A stretch of DNA of 64,000 nt from Coptis chinensis. Lineage: Eukaryota > Streptophyta > Magnoliopsida > Ranunculales > Ranunculaceae. The stretch is taken from assembly GCA_015680905.1 (NCBI GenBank), contig CM027381.1:69057501-69121500 (forward strand). The letters are read 5' to 3'. Positions 13,621 through 25,183 of the stretch are shown in pieces; positions within the stretch are counted from its first letter, which is position 1, and each line of letters starts with the position of its first letter. The notes beneath the pieces are model-generated. The model was not told where the DNA came from, made no database searches, and saw only the letters and a program-made list of their open reading frames with translations. The position numbers were made by a program, and so were the translations under genes.

Positions 13621-14615
13621 AAAAAAAAAAAAAATCCCCAAAACAACCCCTCCCCCTCCCTTTTTGGGAGACTACTTAACCTGCATAAAGATGCCCCCAC
13701 TTATTGGGTATTTTACAATCGTCCATAATATAAACAAGAAATCTTACAAGTACATCCAATCACATAATCTTTTATTAAAATAACATCACCAAAACGTCTT
13801 TCATAAATAGGATTTGCCACGAATGAAATACACACTATTTTACAAATCAATGGGACTTGTCCTTAAACTCAAGCTCTCATATCATTTGTACAAAACTAGC
13901 ACCTTCAAGAGTTGTAAGCATCGGGGGGATGACTTTGGGATTGTATCATCGAAAAAGTCCCTTTCATCCTATACACCAATAGAAATAAATAAAAAGAGTC
14001 GAAAGCAAGAGAAAACAAATATGTATATATAGATATATACTTATATCCTATTCTTAAGTAGTAGCTCCTTATACTCAAACTACGGAATTCAGAAAGCAGT
14101 ATGGTAGCATAATTCTTAAGTAGCGGTATGTTTTGTCCCTTCCAAGAGATCGAAAAGTTCAAGATTTATTTTCACCGGTCCGACAACCAAACTCACAAAA
14201 AATGTGGCAACAGGGTCTCATACTCCTAACAATATGAGCAATTCAAACTCCAATAAACTGTTCCACTTGAGCAGTCTTCAAAGATCCTACTTTTGACACT
14301 GTTTTGTGCCTTCCAGAAAAATATTTGACGCAAGGAGGTGTTCTCTCGTCTCATATACAACCCTACAGACTCTATTAATTCCATGGGAAGAGTAAGAGAA
14401 CAGTTCTATTGATTATTACTAAAGAAGCTCATGAAGTCCAAAAAAAGCTATATGCTGAAGATTACTGACCACTACTAGTGTGTATCTACGGGTATGATCA
14501 TACTATTTGCAACAATTCTTTAAGGTTAAATAGCTAAACAAAGTAAACAAAAACAAACAAAATCATTCACAACAATTCTTTGGAGCTTTCAAGAAATTTT
14601 CGCAAACACGACACC

Positions 14616-15223
14616 TTATACAGCAGTTTGTACTTGAGCAGATTCTAGAACGAGATTAACGTATTTGTAAGTACGCAAAGAGAGTGCCTTGGTGTTTTCA
14701 ATAATCTGTTAAGTACCTGCAAATCAGATCGAGAGAAGAAAGGGGAGTGAGTTGGAAAGGGCTAGCCGACAAAGAAGCAAAATGAATGCTTAGCGGGGAG
14801 GAACACCGGTTGAACACTTACACATTCACATGATTGGGTTCCATGACAACAGTTTCCGACTTGGAATCAATATTTCGCGTCAAGCTTTGAATTTCGCACA
14901 AGATTCACTATCCATCTTTCAGCCTCGTCATAAGTCATATTCAACTTTTCCGCCAAGTGTTACATCGGATATAAATGATAAGACGGATGAATGGACACTT
15001 GAATTTCTGCACGTCACAAATTACTAGGCGAACAAAGTGAAACTAATTTACATATAAAACTGATTCTTCAAGTTAGCATTTAATTACCCTATATCAATGC
15101 ATCGATGTATTTGCACTAAGTTTCAAATATGAAAAGACGGGCATTTTCGAAAACTCATCCCTCAAAGGTAGTAAAGTTGCCTTCTTCAACACGTTTTCCC
15201 AAGAAAGGATCATTCAAGATAAC
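14616..15223 (-). pseudogene. captured 3' exons of eIF3 subunit e
   Basis: Three exon-like blocks on the minus strand match the C-terminal part of translation initiation factor 3 subunit e (INT6, PCI-domain protein). 15117-15223 holds NDPFLGKRVEEGNFTT. 14822-about 14956 holds [20 protein letters not shown] and, after a one-base insertion, SKSETVVMEPNHVNV. 14616-14716 holds TKALSLRTYKYVNLVLESAQ and a stop codon at 14616-14618. The splice between the last two blocks is intact (GTAAGT donor, TTGCAG acceptor) and keeps the Val-Tyr junction. Introns are present, so capture was from DNA, not from mRNA. Frame changes in the first two blocks and the missing N-terminal part make it a pseudogene. It is part of the CACTA element and downstream, on the same strand, of the sugar transporter piece. 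Confidence 0.85.
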
Positions 15224-15559
15224 CCGCACGAGTCCGAGATTCAAAGGCAAAAAATATTTGAGACATGCGAAAGCGAAGCATAAAATGCAACGTGAAACAA
15301 TCACAAACACATAAAATAGCATCAAGCTTATGTAAAGATCACAGATGCATATCTTCTCCCCCACCAAACAATTACTAAAAGCATAGGTACAAGTACGCAC
15401 ACCTAGAAGGTTTCAAGTGATGCAATCAGCTGTAACAGTGACGGTGTCGTATTCTACTCAAAACATCCCCGTCAAACAAGTAGTCATTCTATATGAACAA
15501 CTTACACGGAGCACTGGAGTGGAGGAACGTACCTTGAGAGTGGAGAGAAGACCTGGAGC

Positions 15560-16323
15560 ATTGGAGTGGAGGCGTGAGATAGTTGAAAGTGAGGAACGAT
15601 CATCAGTAGAGTTCCCTTAGACATTACAACCCAATGAATTGCTCCCATTCCTATTGAGAATGAACCAATATATAGAGCTGCGAAGTTCAAAGAAAAGGTT
15701 TTGATGTACTATTAAGTTGAATTTTGACTTGTGGAAATGAACTTATCTAGACATAGTATAGTTCAATAACCCGGTGCTAGTCACGGCAAGTGCAGGGACT
15801 ACTTCAAGTGATAACTCATGGCTCTGTTCCACATAATTATGATGCATTATATTAGGGATCTCAAAGGCAAAAAAGTTAGAACATAAATAATTTTAGCACC
15901 AGCACCTTTAAATAGAAGGAAAGAGCAGCTATCAAATAGCGAGGAGGACCACCCCTGTTCTAGAAGTCTACAAGTGCAAATCATCAGGCCTTATATTCAT
16001 CAAAGAGTGATACTTTAAAATTCTGAGCTAGAGGCTATTACTACCACGTACCACAAGAACGAATCGTTTTCCAGCTATATCGACTAAACTTGCACCAAAT
16101 GCAGTTACTACGACCTGTAAATCAGTATTAGACACACATCAACTTTGAAGATAAAGAATGGTATGGGTATGGGTATTACAATGAAGGGATCTACTTATAA
16201 CAAAGTTTAGGAGGTATATATTTACCTGCAGTAGCAAAAATTCCGCTCGTATAGAAACATACTCCATTTATTCCTCCAAATTGTAGGCAAACCATCAATG
16301 TTCCAACTCCAGATAGAGTGTTA
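15560..16323 (-). pseudogene. captured exons of an ERD6-like sugar transporter
   Basis: Three exon-like blocks on the minus strand match the major-facilitator monosaccharide transporters of the ERD6-like family (vacuolar in known plants). 16226-16323 encodes SGVGTLMVCLQFGGINGVCF and ends FATAG at a GTAAAT donor. 16052-16114 encodes VVVTAFGASLVDIAGKRFVL between a TTACAG acceptor and a GTACGT donor; normal family members have GRR or GRK where this reads GKR. About 15560-15685 encodes LYIGSFSIGMGAIHWVVMSK, after which the match is lost. The rest of the transporter (12 membrane helices, about 480 residues) is missing. Introns are kept, again indicating DNA-level capture. Not functional as a transporter. 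Confidence 0.8.
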
Positions 16324-16639
16324 CTGCACCTTATATGCTTAAGTCCTATACAATATCCAACTCTTTCACATCCATCAAACAAAAAGTCAGGGTCACAAGG
16401 CCACAAACAACTCTTTCACAAAAAGTCATAATAGTAGAGTGTGATTGACCGGAGAGCTTACATGCACGCACACTTTTAGTACATATTACATCTAAATCCC
16501 CACAAATAACAATTTTACATACCTTACTAATTTATATATTAAAAGTGAATAATAAGATCCTAATCTCCACAAGTCATGCTCTAAGCGACCCCAATAAAAT
16601 AGCCGGGAGCAAATACAAGATTATATATTGAGGCAATAT

Positions 16640-19165
16640 CGACATCCATCATGATTATAAAGGATGTACAAATGGGAGTCAAAACAGAAAGTCAAAACAA
16701 AAATGGGCTCTATATGGAGATGACTGCACAAATTATTTCCATAAGATGGTTAAGGAAAGGAAATCAAGAAATCTGGGGTTTGATTAGAGCAAATGGAGAC
16801 AGAACTGAATCTGAGGAAGACGTCCGAGAAGAGATAGAAGGCTACTACAAGGAATTACTGGGCTCACAAAATCCAAAACCTTGTAATGCAGATACCCTAA
16901 ATGAGTTCACCTTCAAAAGAACACTAAACGATCAACAATTAAGCAATTTGGAGGAGGATATTACTGATGAAGAAATAACTGAAACACTTTTTTCTATTGG
17001 CAATGACAAGTCGGTAGGACCAGATGGGTATGGCTCTTATTTCTCTAAGAAGTATTGGGTAATCATTAAATGGGACTTCCTAAAAGTTGTAAAGAATTTC
17101 TTCATATCAGCTAGAATGCTCAAGACAGTCAATGCCAGAAATATCACTCTTGTTCCCAAAGTTGAGAACCCTAACACGGTGGAAGAGTATAGACTATAGA
17201 GTATAGATCAATTGCATGCTGCAATATGGATTACAAAACTATATCTAAAGTGCTAGCAAATAGGATGAAAAGAGTTATAGGGTCTATTACTTATGAAAAT
17301 CAGCGTGCCTTCATCCCTGGAAGACATTCAAGACAATTTACTTCTCACTCATGAGTTACTTCGGAAGTACCATAGGAAGTGGATCTCCCCGATGTACACT
17401 CAAAATTGACCTACAAAAGGCTATGACAATGTACAATGGCAGGCAATTCTTGATATCTTGACCAAAATGGGGTTCCCTCAGAGATATATCACATGGATTC
17501 AGTCTTGTATGACTACACCATCCTACTTGATCATCATTAATGGTCAGCCTGTGGGTTTTTTTCAAGGTAAGAAGGGCATAAGACAAGGAGACCCATTATC
17601 TCCTTCTCTCTTTATCCTACTGATGAAGGTTCTAGCAGCTCAGATGGAATGGGCAAGACAAACCAAGCTTTTTAATCTCCATCCAAAATGCTTCAATCCC
17701 ATTATAACTCACTTATGCTTTGCAGATGACCTTATGATATTCTGCAAAGCTGAATTGTCTTCCACTCAAGCAATCATAAGTATTCTAGAAAGTTTTGGAG
17801 AGGCATCAAGTTTAAATATGAATCATAATAAGAGCAAAGACATCATGGCAGCGGGACTCTCTTTACGCATGTTATTGGGGTCGACTAGTCTTTGCCTCCA
17901 ACAAAGTATTTGGGGATGCCTCTAATTACCACAAGGTTAGAAATAAGTGATCGACCTCTCATTGAGGCAATGACTAGAAGAGTTAAGTCATGGAAAGCAA
18001 AAGCACTCTCTTATCTTTGGCAGATTGCAACCGATTAAATCGGTGCTAATAAGCATTCAAGTATATTGGGCGAGAACTCTTATAATGCCCAAAGCTATCA
18101 ATCGAAGGTCTACAACAAATTTGTACTAGATTTCTCGGCTCTCTCAAAATGGCAAGGAAAATTCACCCTATAAATGAGAATACACTATGCAAAAGCAAAG
18201 ACTGTGGTGGACTGGGTATCATATAGATAGAGGACTAGAGCAAAGCAGCTATTTGTGGGCTGGTGTACAAGATTGCTACAAAGGAAGACAACTTATGGGT
18301 CAAATGGATGTGGAGAAATAGAATCAAATCAAAGAACTTCTGAACTATGACAATTCCACATGATTGCTTGTGGTCTCGGAGAAAAATGCTCCAGTGTAGG
18401 AAGCTAACTCAAGGAATTACAGATGGAACACCTCCTTTTGGCATCACAAATGGGCCAGTCTTGCTTATAGAGTTAAGCCACTCCAAAGAATTAAAAGCGA
18501 CCTCGGGCATACCGTAGAAAATGCACCGGTGAGCATCATGATACAAGCAAGGCACTGGAATTGTGCTAATCAACCCTCCCAACAACCTGTTAAAGAAGGT
18601 ATAATGAACGCTAAGTTGAGCGAAAGACACGCTAAAGATGTATGGACATGGACTGCAACAACTACTGGTACATATTTTACAAAATCAGCATATGAAGCAA
18701 TTAGAGGGCATGGACAACAAGTGTGTTGGAGTACAATGGTGTGGGGTCAATGGTCTCTACCTAGACACAACTTTATGATGTGGCAAGTACTATCCGAGCC
18801 CTCCTTACCCTCGACAAATTGGTGCGGCTCAAAATCTTAACTTCCTCAAGATGTATCCTATGTAATTCGCGCCAGAGAAAGCATTCAACACATTTTCTTT
18901 AACCGTGGGCACACAAAGACACTCTGGAAGGAAGTAAACAAGATTGTGGGATACCAAAGAATAATTTTAGAAGCTTCGGGAAGAATGGAAATGGATTCTC
19001 CGAGCTTAAAAAAGAAGAATTACTTTGTTGAAATTTTTCAAGTTTGCTATGCAAGTACTCTACTGGTTATGAAGGGACGAAATAAGAGAAAATTCAAGAA
19101 ACGAGTATGTGATGAGAGGACTTTACTCAACGTGAAAAGCAAACTTGATCAAGTGGATACTTGAT
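16640..19165 (+). mobile_element. L1-type LINE, 5'-truncated, inside the CACTA element
   Basis: Plus-strand remains of LINE ORF2. 16651-17199 covers the linker between endonuclease and reverse transcriptase and the start of the latter (NDKSVGPDGYG). 17458-17925 holds the core: GVRQGDPLSP-like GIRQGDPLSPSLF and the catalytic FADD box in HLCFADDLMIF. About 18630-18840 is a zf-RVT-like stretch (FTKSAYEAIRGHGQQVCWST). Endonuclease is absent. Stops and frame changes interrupt the domain (for example the stop at about 17197 and a frame change near 17400), so it is dead. No poly(A) tail or clear target duplication was found, so it is unclear whether it jumped in or was captured with flanking DNA. 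Confidence 0.85.
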
Positions 19166-22000
19166 ACTTGTCCCCCAAGGCTTGCACACGATTAAATATA
19201 GCAATATTCAATTTGGGCACTTGCTAGTTTAGCACAAATTTAAAGGGGTGGTGATCTGATAACCAACAACAAACATAGTACTTTTAATTATCTTTTAAAT
19301 GGCATGCAATAAAAATTTTACCTTTGTTAAATAACCACGCAATCCTTCATCTACATTCGAGCTACCCAAGACCAGATAAAATCCAGGTTTATTGTGTACC
19401 CAAGGCATGAGTGACGAAAAACATAAATGCCGACACCATTACGATCACGAGCTTGAATATTTTGCAATCCTAAGTTTTCAGAGTTGGATCCCCATCTACC
19501 TGCACAAACCAGAAAGATGGTAACTACAATCAAAATAGAATTAATGATTCTTCATCACTATAATTACAGCTAGACACTACAAAAATCTTTTATAACAAAA
19601 GAATTGCAAAACAATCGCGGATAAAAAGTTTAGAAATGCTATGAAAAATGCAAGTGATAATAACAGTAGATAGGCAATACAACAAACCTGATCATATACC
19701 AAGCAGTGGCATCCTTTATTAAATTGAAAAGATAATTACATAAGACACTCAGATGAGATAGTATAAAAGCTAGTAAAACAGAACCACCAAAAGAGGGTTT
19801 CTGCAAAGCTTATGCGTCAAAACGGTACAGTGCTACCTCTATCAATATGGATTAACATACTCCTTGACTTTAAGGTCCTTTTATATCTCTTTCCATCTCA
19901 TGCCAAAAACAAAAACTTCCAAAACAATAGTTTTTTTCTTAGTAGCCTATGTAAAAAAATCACAAAGACAACAAACAAAAGAAGTAACCAGCTTACGCCT
20001 GGCTACACAAAGCAACCTTAGTACCTTACTAATATTTTCATAGCAAAAGAAGCAGTGGATCTTGTAACTAGGGGAGGTATCCATAATTTTTTTGCAAATG
20101 GGGGTCATCCCTAACTAACCCTTCTTATAATTGTTGCTTCCGCCAATCATCATCCGCATTAAAAGCAATAAATATTTACCTTATAACGAGAGCTTTCCGG
20201 TTAGTTATGCGGAACAAAGAGAGCAAAGCGAAAAATAACACTATCTATGCAAACATCAAGATGCCAGGATCCAATCTCATCTGCGAGAACCTTTGCTTGC
20301 AACTTTGTTTCCTCCGAATTGTAAGGAAACATACATTGACCATGGTCAGAGCTCACTTATTATAGGAGTGCAACACAAACACAGAGCATTTAACTTCTAC
20401 TTTCAAAAAAATTAGTTCTACCATTTATCACTAAAATTTGGTACTTTTAGTAATGTCCCCGCTAAAGGTTCGATTTCCAAAGGAACGATGGGTAACTCGA
20501 CCATTTAATAAATCCAATTAAATTTGAATTCCACCAAAACGAATTTGGCTTCATAGAATTCTGTCTCTCCAACTAATGCCCGAAGTAATTCGGGAACGCA
20601 CCTTAATTACACGAGAGATAGATTTTTAGCAAACAACGGATACATCAAGGTTCTTGCTCACCTTCAGTTTTTAAATATAGATGCATGACTTTTTTTTTTT
20701 TTGCACTGTCGTCAAGGCCCAACCCTACAAAGAGGGACTACACCAACACTTAAGCTTTGAGGGTAGCTAGTTGTTACGAACACACTAGCCATCCATACAC
20801 TTTTAACAAACAAATCCCCATGTATGGATTAGCTCTTTGTTAAACTAAGTTCGAACTAGCCACAACTTTGTCCGAGGTCGTGGCTGATTATATAAAGGTG
20901 CCAAAGTTCACAAATTTCTTGCACTTGAGATGTAATCCGTTCATGGAATACATAGTCACTCAAGATACTGAAATGAGGACATTAAAAGAAAAGCTGAAAA
21001 TCATTATAGTCGCCCTTGCTGATTTTATAAATTAAGGATTTAAAAATACCGATACAAAGCATTTTAAGTTTCCAAACGGCAATATTAAGAATCAAAGGAA
21101 CAAAAATGAAACAAGTACCGTGATAAATTAAGTAACGGTTCAAGATCAAAGTCTCACCTGTTTTCGGTTCCCATGAAAACGTGTAAAAAAATCGTTTGGC
21201 AAACTCTTTGCTATCGGTTGAAACCCGACCATCGGCATAATTGCCAATTAAGTATTGCATCGGCTTTGACTTGCTCATCACCATTTGCTATTTTTGCATG
21301 ATTATTTGGGATCAATATATAGAAATAGAAGGCAAGAAATACTCGAGGGGTTTTCCATACATACGGGCTCATTAAGGCTTAAAGATATAAAATGATCGAC
21401 TTATATTGTAGCCACATAATAAAATATTAAGACCTACAATATGCAAACTTTAGGGCTCGATAACTCGACCTTCTACTACAAGTTGGCACATGCGACCAAC
21501 AATAGCAGCTCTGAGGAGGAGCTATCGCTCCACCGTAAAGCGGAAGCAGAAAACCGAGGCACCACTCCTCCTTAAATAGTCCCATAGCCAACAACCGTGT
21601 CCATAAGCTATCTCCTGCTCAGGGGAATGATATGTGATCTGCAACAATGTGGTGAAAACATGATAGGTAAGACACAATTTTGAACATGCTTCATTACATG
21701 GGAGATATAGAGAGAAAATGGAGATATGGGGTTATCCTTTCAAAAAGAACAACAAACCTTCAATGGCCTAGAGAGTGGCGTTTGGTGCTTAAACGATCGG
21801 CATAGATTATATTGTACTCTGACCGATGGAACTACTGCTGCTTCACTTGCTTGCTGTTGGAAACTACTTATTGATCCCCTTAGACTATTAACCTTTAATA
21901 AGATTACAAGTAAGAGCAAGAGTTAGTGGTATATATGCAATTACACTCTTGCCTTCAGCAGTACTCTAGCTTCATATGAGATCCTAACAATGTCAAACCA
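19166..22000. other. CACTA interior with exon-like pieces of unknown origin
   Basis: No known gene was recognised. Two minus-strand blocks look like former exons. One, about 21175-21290, is open and ends in a GTGAGA donor, encoding YLIGNYADGRVSTDSKEFAK and FFYTFSWEPKTG. The other, about 19380-19515, follows a GTGCAG acceptor. They may be further captured host sequence; the source gene is unknown. The rest is non-coding and AT-rich. Confidence 0.35.
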
Positions 22001-22290
22001 TAAAAATACAGAATTTTTGCATTCCGAAATAACAGAAGAGCAAAATCAAAACCACAAGTAATAAAATCAAACCACAAGTAATAAAAACCGAATAAACTAA
22101 CTACATACAGAAGAGCAAAATCAAACCTAGTAATAAAAATCAAACCACAAAAATCAAACCACAAAAATCAAATTTTTTAGGTAACAGAAGAGCAGAATTT
22201 TTACTAACTACATACAGAAGAGCAAAATCAAACCACAAAAATCGAATTTTTTAATGAATAACACAAGTAATAAAAATCGCACCTTTGGTT
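22000..22290 (+). repeat. short tandem repeats near the CACTA right end
   Basis: Imperfect repeats of AGAAGAGCAAAATCAAACC and CAAGTAATAAAAATC words in variable order. Just to the right, 22465-22575 repeats CTTGTTGAACGAGAGAGGCG. They are probably part of the sub-terminal region. Confidence 0.55.
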
Positions 22291-22911
22291 ATAACTGTAG
22301 CCAACCAACACCCAAGTTAATTTCAGTTGTGATATCACCTAGTAGTAGTGTGAAAAATTGAAAAAGAGATATGAGATGATGAAACATAGAAAATCATAGA
22401 AGAAGAAGGCGAAGGAAGTCGTTACCTAATAGCGCAAAGGCAATGCGCGGTAGTCTTGACTCCAAAACTTGTTGAAACGATGAACTTGAACGAGAGAGGC
22501 GATGAAAAGAGCGAAACTTGTTGAACAATAAACTTGTTGAACGAGAGAGGCGATGAACAATATAAAGCTTGTTCATAGTAATCTTAAATAGGAGAGAAAG
22601 AGCGTGATAATTTTGGTCTTTCCCTCTCACCGAAAATTCTTTTCTCTCACCGAAATTTTTTATTTAGAAATCTTAAATTCTAATTTAGTTATTATTTTAA
22701 TATTATATTTAATATTCACGATTTATTTACGCTTTTTGTCCAAAGAAACAATTTAAAAAACGTAACAAATTAATTCTCATATTTGGCAAAATTAACGTAA
22801 CACTTTATATATAATTGTAACGCTTATAAAACGTTAGGAACCTAGTTACACTTTAAAAACGTTACTAAGCAAAAAACTGGAGCGTTACTAATATCCTGTT
22901 TTGGTGTAGTG

Positions 22912-24126
22912 ATATTAAGCAATAGCGCACATGGACATCAGTAATACCTCCAATAGTTGCAACTAGTTATTAAATATTCACAAAAAGTCAAAAACCAAAC
23001 ACTGAGAAGCTCTTGTTGTGCACAGAGTCTTGTAGAAAAATCTAAAAAAAATAGTAGACAAATTAATGAAAATAGGTGAGAGCTTAATAGCTATGTCAGC
23101 CCACTATCTTTCAATTAAGAAACTCTCCTGTCATGTAAAACCTCCATAGCTGGTTACTTGCATTATCACAATTAACAAAAGCTCTCTACACCATGCAACA
23201 TCCTTCACACTCCTTACAACAACACACTAGCATCGGGGAGTTCACTTCATCCACCAATCTCTAGTCTACGACCTCATTTCTGTACACACTTGCAGTGTTT
23301 AACCACACACATAGACCTCACAAACAACATCACAAACACTTAGCAAATCAATTGCTCAACTTCAACGCCATTCACCACAACTTTCATTTACTATACAAAG
23401 AACAACAAGACTACACACAGACCAACTTCACCTTACAGAGAATCGTCCAGCAACACAACTCATCAGCTACACACATGAAGCAAGTTGCACTAGCAGCCAC
23501 TACTCAATACACCTCTGCACAACCATCACTCTAACTTACCTCAAGCCACCAAAACACAACCACCAACACCGAAAGTACAAACACCAGCACAGACACCTTC
23601 TAACTGACCTCAAGCCACCATCACTCAACACCACCTTCACTTCACCATACACCAGTTTTCAGTCACCCCCAACAACACCACAATCGACTTCAACAAAGCA
23701 CCACCAACAGCCACCACCGCCTCAACCCGGCACCCTTCTAATTCTTCAAGCAATCTTCACAGAACCTACAAAATAATCAAAGAAAAAGATTAGTGATGAT
23801 TGGGAGAGAAGATGGACACAGAGAAGAAGGAGACACAGACACAGACACATACACAGACACAGACGTAGAGAAGAAAGAAGTTGAGAAAGAAAGAAAATGA
23901 AGAAGAAGAAAGATGGGTGCAATTTTTGTTTTTTTAATTTTTGTTGTTTTTTTTTTTATTCAGTCAAAGAAAGGCCCAAAACCACCTATTTGCTAATTTT
24001 ATGGTTTTTTTCTTTTTTTTTTTTGAATTATTGTTTAGAGGAAAATGAAAAATTGTGGAGGGAATAGAAAATGATTATGGGAGTGTTGTGACCAAATTAA
24101 TTTATTTTACAAATTTTACTGAAAAT
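22912..24126 (-). other. 5' leader of element A, GT-rich on the minus strand
   Basis: Between the primer-binding site and the CACTA insertion. About 23160-23780 is strikingly poor in G on the plus strand (CACCA/CAACA words), so the transcript strand is GT-rich. 23820-23890 has ACACAGAC repeats. No gene seen. Confidence 0.5.
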
Positions 24127-24139
24127 GCAGCGGCGCCAT
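24127..24139 (-). other. primer-binding site of element A
   Basis: The minus strand reads ATGGCGCCGCTGC directly after the LTR end CAGATCA. It is the same site as in the neighbouring Athila/Tat-like element (6858-6873), showing that 24140-25183 is a 5' LTR whose interior lies to the left. Confidence 0.7.
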
Positions 24140-25183
24140 TGATCTGTCTGTAAAATAGCGGTCGGGTTTGTCATTTCTTTCACATTTCAATAAAATTGCA
24201 AAACGTTATTTATAAATAAAAACTAATTCGATCACGTGATGTTTGTGAAAATGGATTTAGGTGAGAAAATGATGAAAATAAAATAAAATAAAATATACTT
24301 TAATTATGGAGATAGAAAATCCGTTTGAGCGAATCTTATCTCCATTAAAAGAGTTAGTCTCGATTTTTTATCCCTAATAATGACTCTTCATCTCTAAACG
24401 AGCATTATTAGCGCGTGGAATCAATTCAGAACCCCATCTCTGGGTGAACTTACTCGATTCCTAATCGTTATAATTATCGAAACACTCTCCCTAACGTAGA
24501 TAATCCTCACTCGGGCAGAGTTTCTGCTATGAGATTACATAACTAAATTGTTATTCTAATTAATAGAAAATAAAACTGAATTAAAACATTTTAATTAAAA
24601 ACTAAAAATTAAATTCTTCATTATACTAAAAAAGCAGTAAACTACTCTACTCCTATGATTGAATGCTAACCATTCAATCAGAAAAACTAAAACTAGACCC
24701 TTCTATTTATAGTTTTTCTGACGGTCTAGATTCAATCCATCTAATCTAAATCTAACGGTTACAAATAAAATATAATATTTCAGGGAATATTTTAGGAAAT
24801 ATGCTAGAAATATTCTCTGAAATATTCTAGAAATATTCTCTAGAATAGTAATAGGCTTTGGCTTTATCTTCATATTCCAAATTATACGACCATTTTTTGG
24901 AAGCTAGATACCATTGCGTAGAGTTTTCTGCGCTGATCATTTTAGCTGGTCGAATGCTTGAATCAGAGTTAGGAGACGGAAGATATCGTCGTTTGAAGTT
25001 TTCTCCTGACTTTTGTAGCTAGCTTAGGGACTCAAGTTTGGATTCTTCAACTTGTTTCATGGTTCTCTGAGTCCATGAGCTTTGCTGGCAGTTTTGAGCT
25101 TTAAATGAGCTGATACTGAAGATTTCAAGTCCAAGCTTTATTCGGCTGTATTTCTTGCTAAAACGCAGGTTTTGTATGTATTT
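24140..25183 (-). repeat. 5' LTR of element A (outer tip missing)
   Basis: Matches 8668-9818 in direct orientation and 26430-27495 in inverted orientation. The match stops at a junction near 25183, after GTATGTATTT, where the sequence switches to the interior of the inverted element B. About 130 bases of the LTR start are lost. Confidence 0.75.

Larger units (their letters stand above)
13048..22911 (+). mobile_element. non-autonomous CACTA transposon carrying host gene pieces
   Basis: The left end reads CACTATACCAAAACAGGA and the right end, reverse complemented, CACTACACCAAAACAGGA. Both are flanked by the 3-bp direct repeat ATA (13045-13047, 22912-22914), the signature of the CACTA (EnSpm) superfamily. 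The sub-terminal regions are full of GTAACGGTT/AACCGTTAC words, as expected for transposase-binding arrays. No TNP2-type transposase was recognised in 9.86 kb, so it was probably mobilised in trans. Instead it holds eIF3e exons (14616-15223, minus), ERD6-like sugar transporter exons (about 15560-16323, minus), a LINE fragment (16640-19165, plus) and further exon-like pieces. This is the Pack-CACTA arrangement. It sits inside element A. Confidence 0.9.
8668..25183 (-). mobile_element. non-coding LTR retrotransposon A (LARD-like), split by CACTA
   Basis: Minus-strand element with its 3' LTR at 8668-9818, polypurine tract at about 9819-9830, interior at 9819-13047 plus 22912-24126, primer-binding site at 24127-24139, and 5' LTR at 24140-25183 (first roughly 130 bases missing). 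Without the CACTA insert the interior is about 4.4 kb and shows no gag or pol similarity, so it fits a large non-autonomous derivative. By eye the two LTRs differ at roughly a tenth of positions, so it is old. It looks structurally complete apart from its 5' LTR tip and the insertion. Confidence 0.75.
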
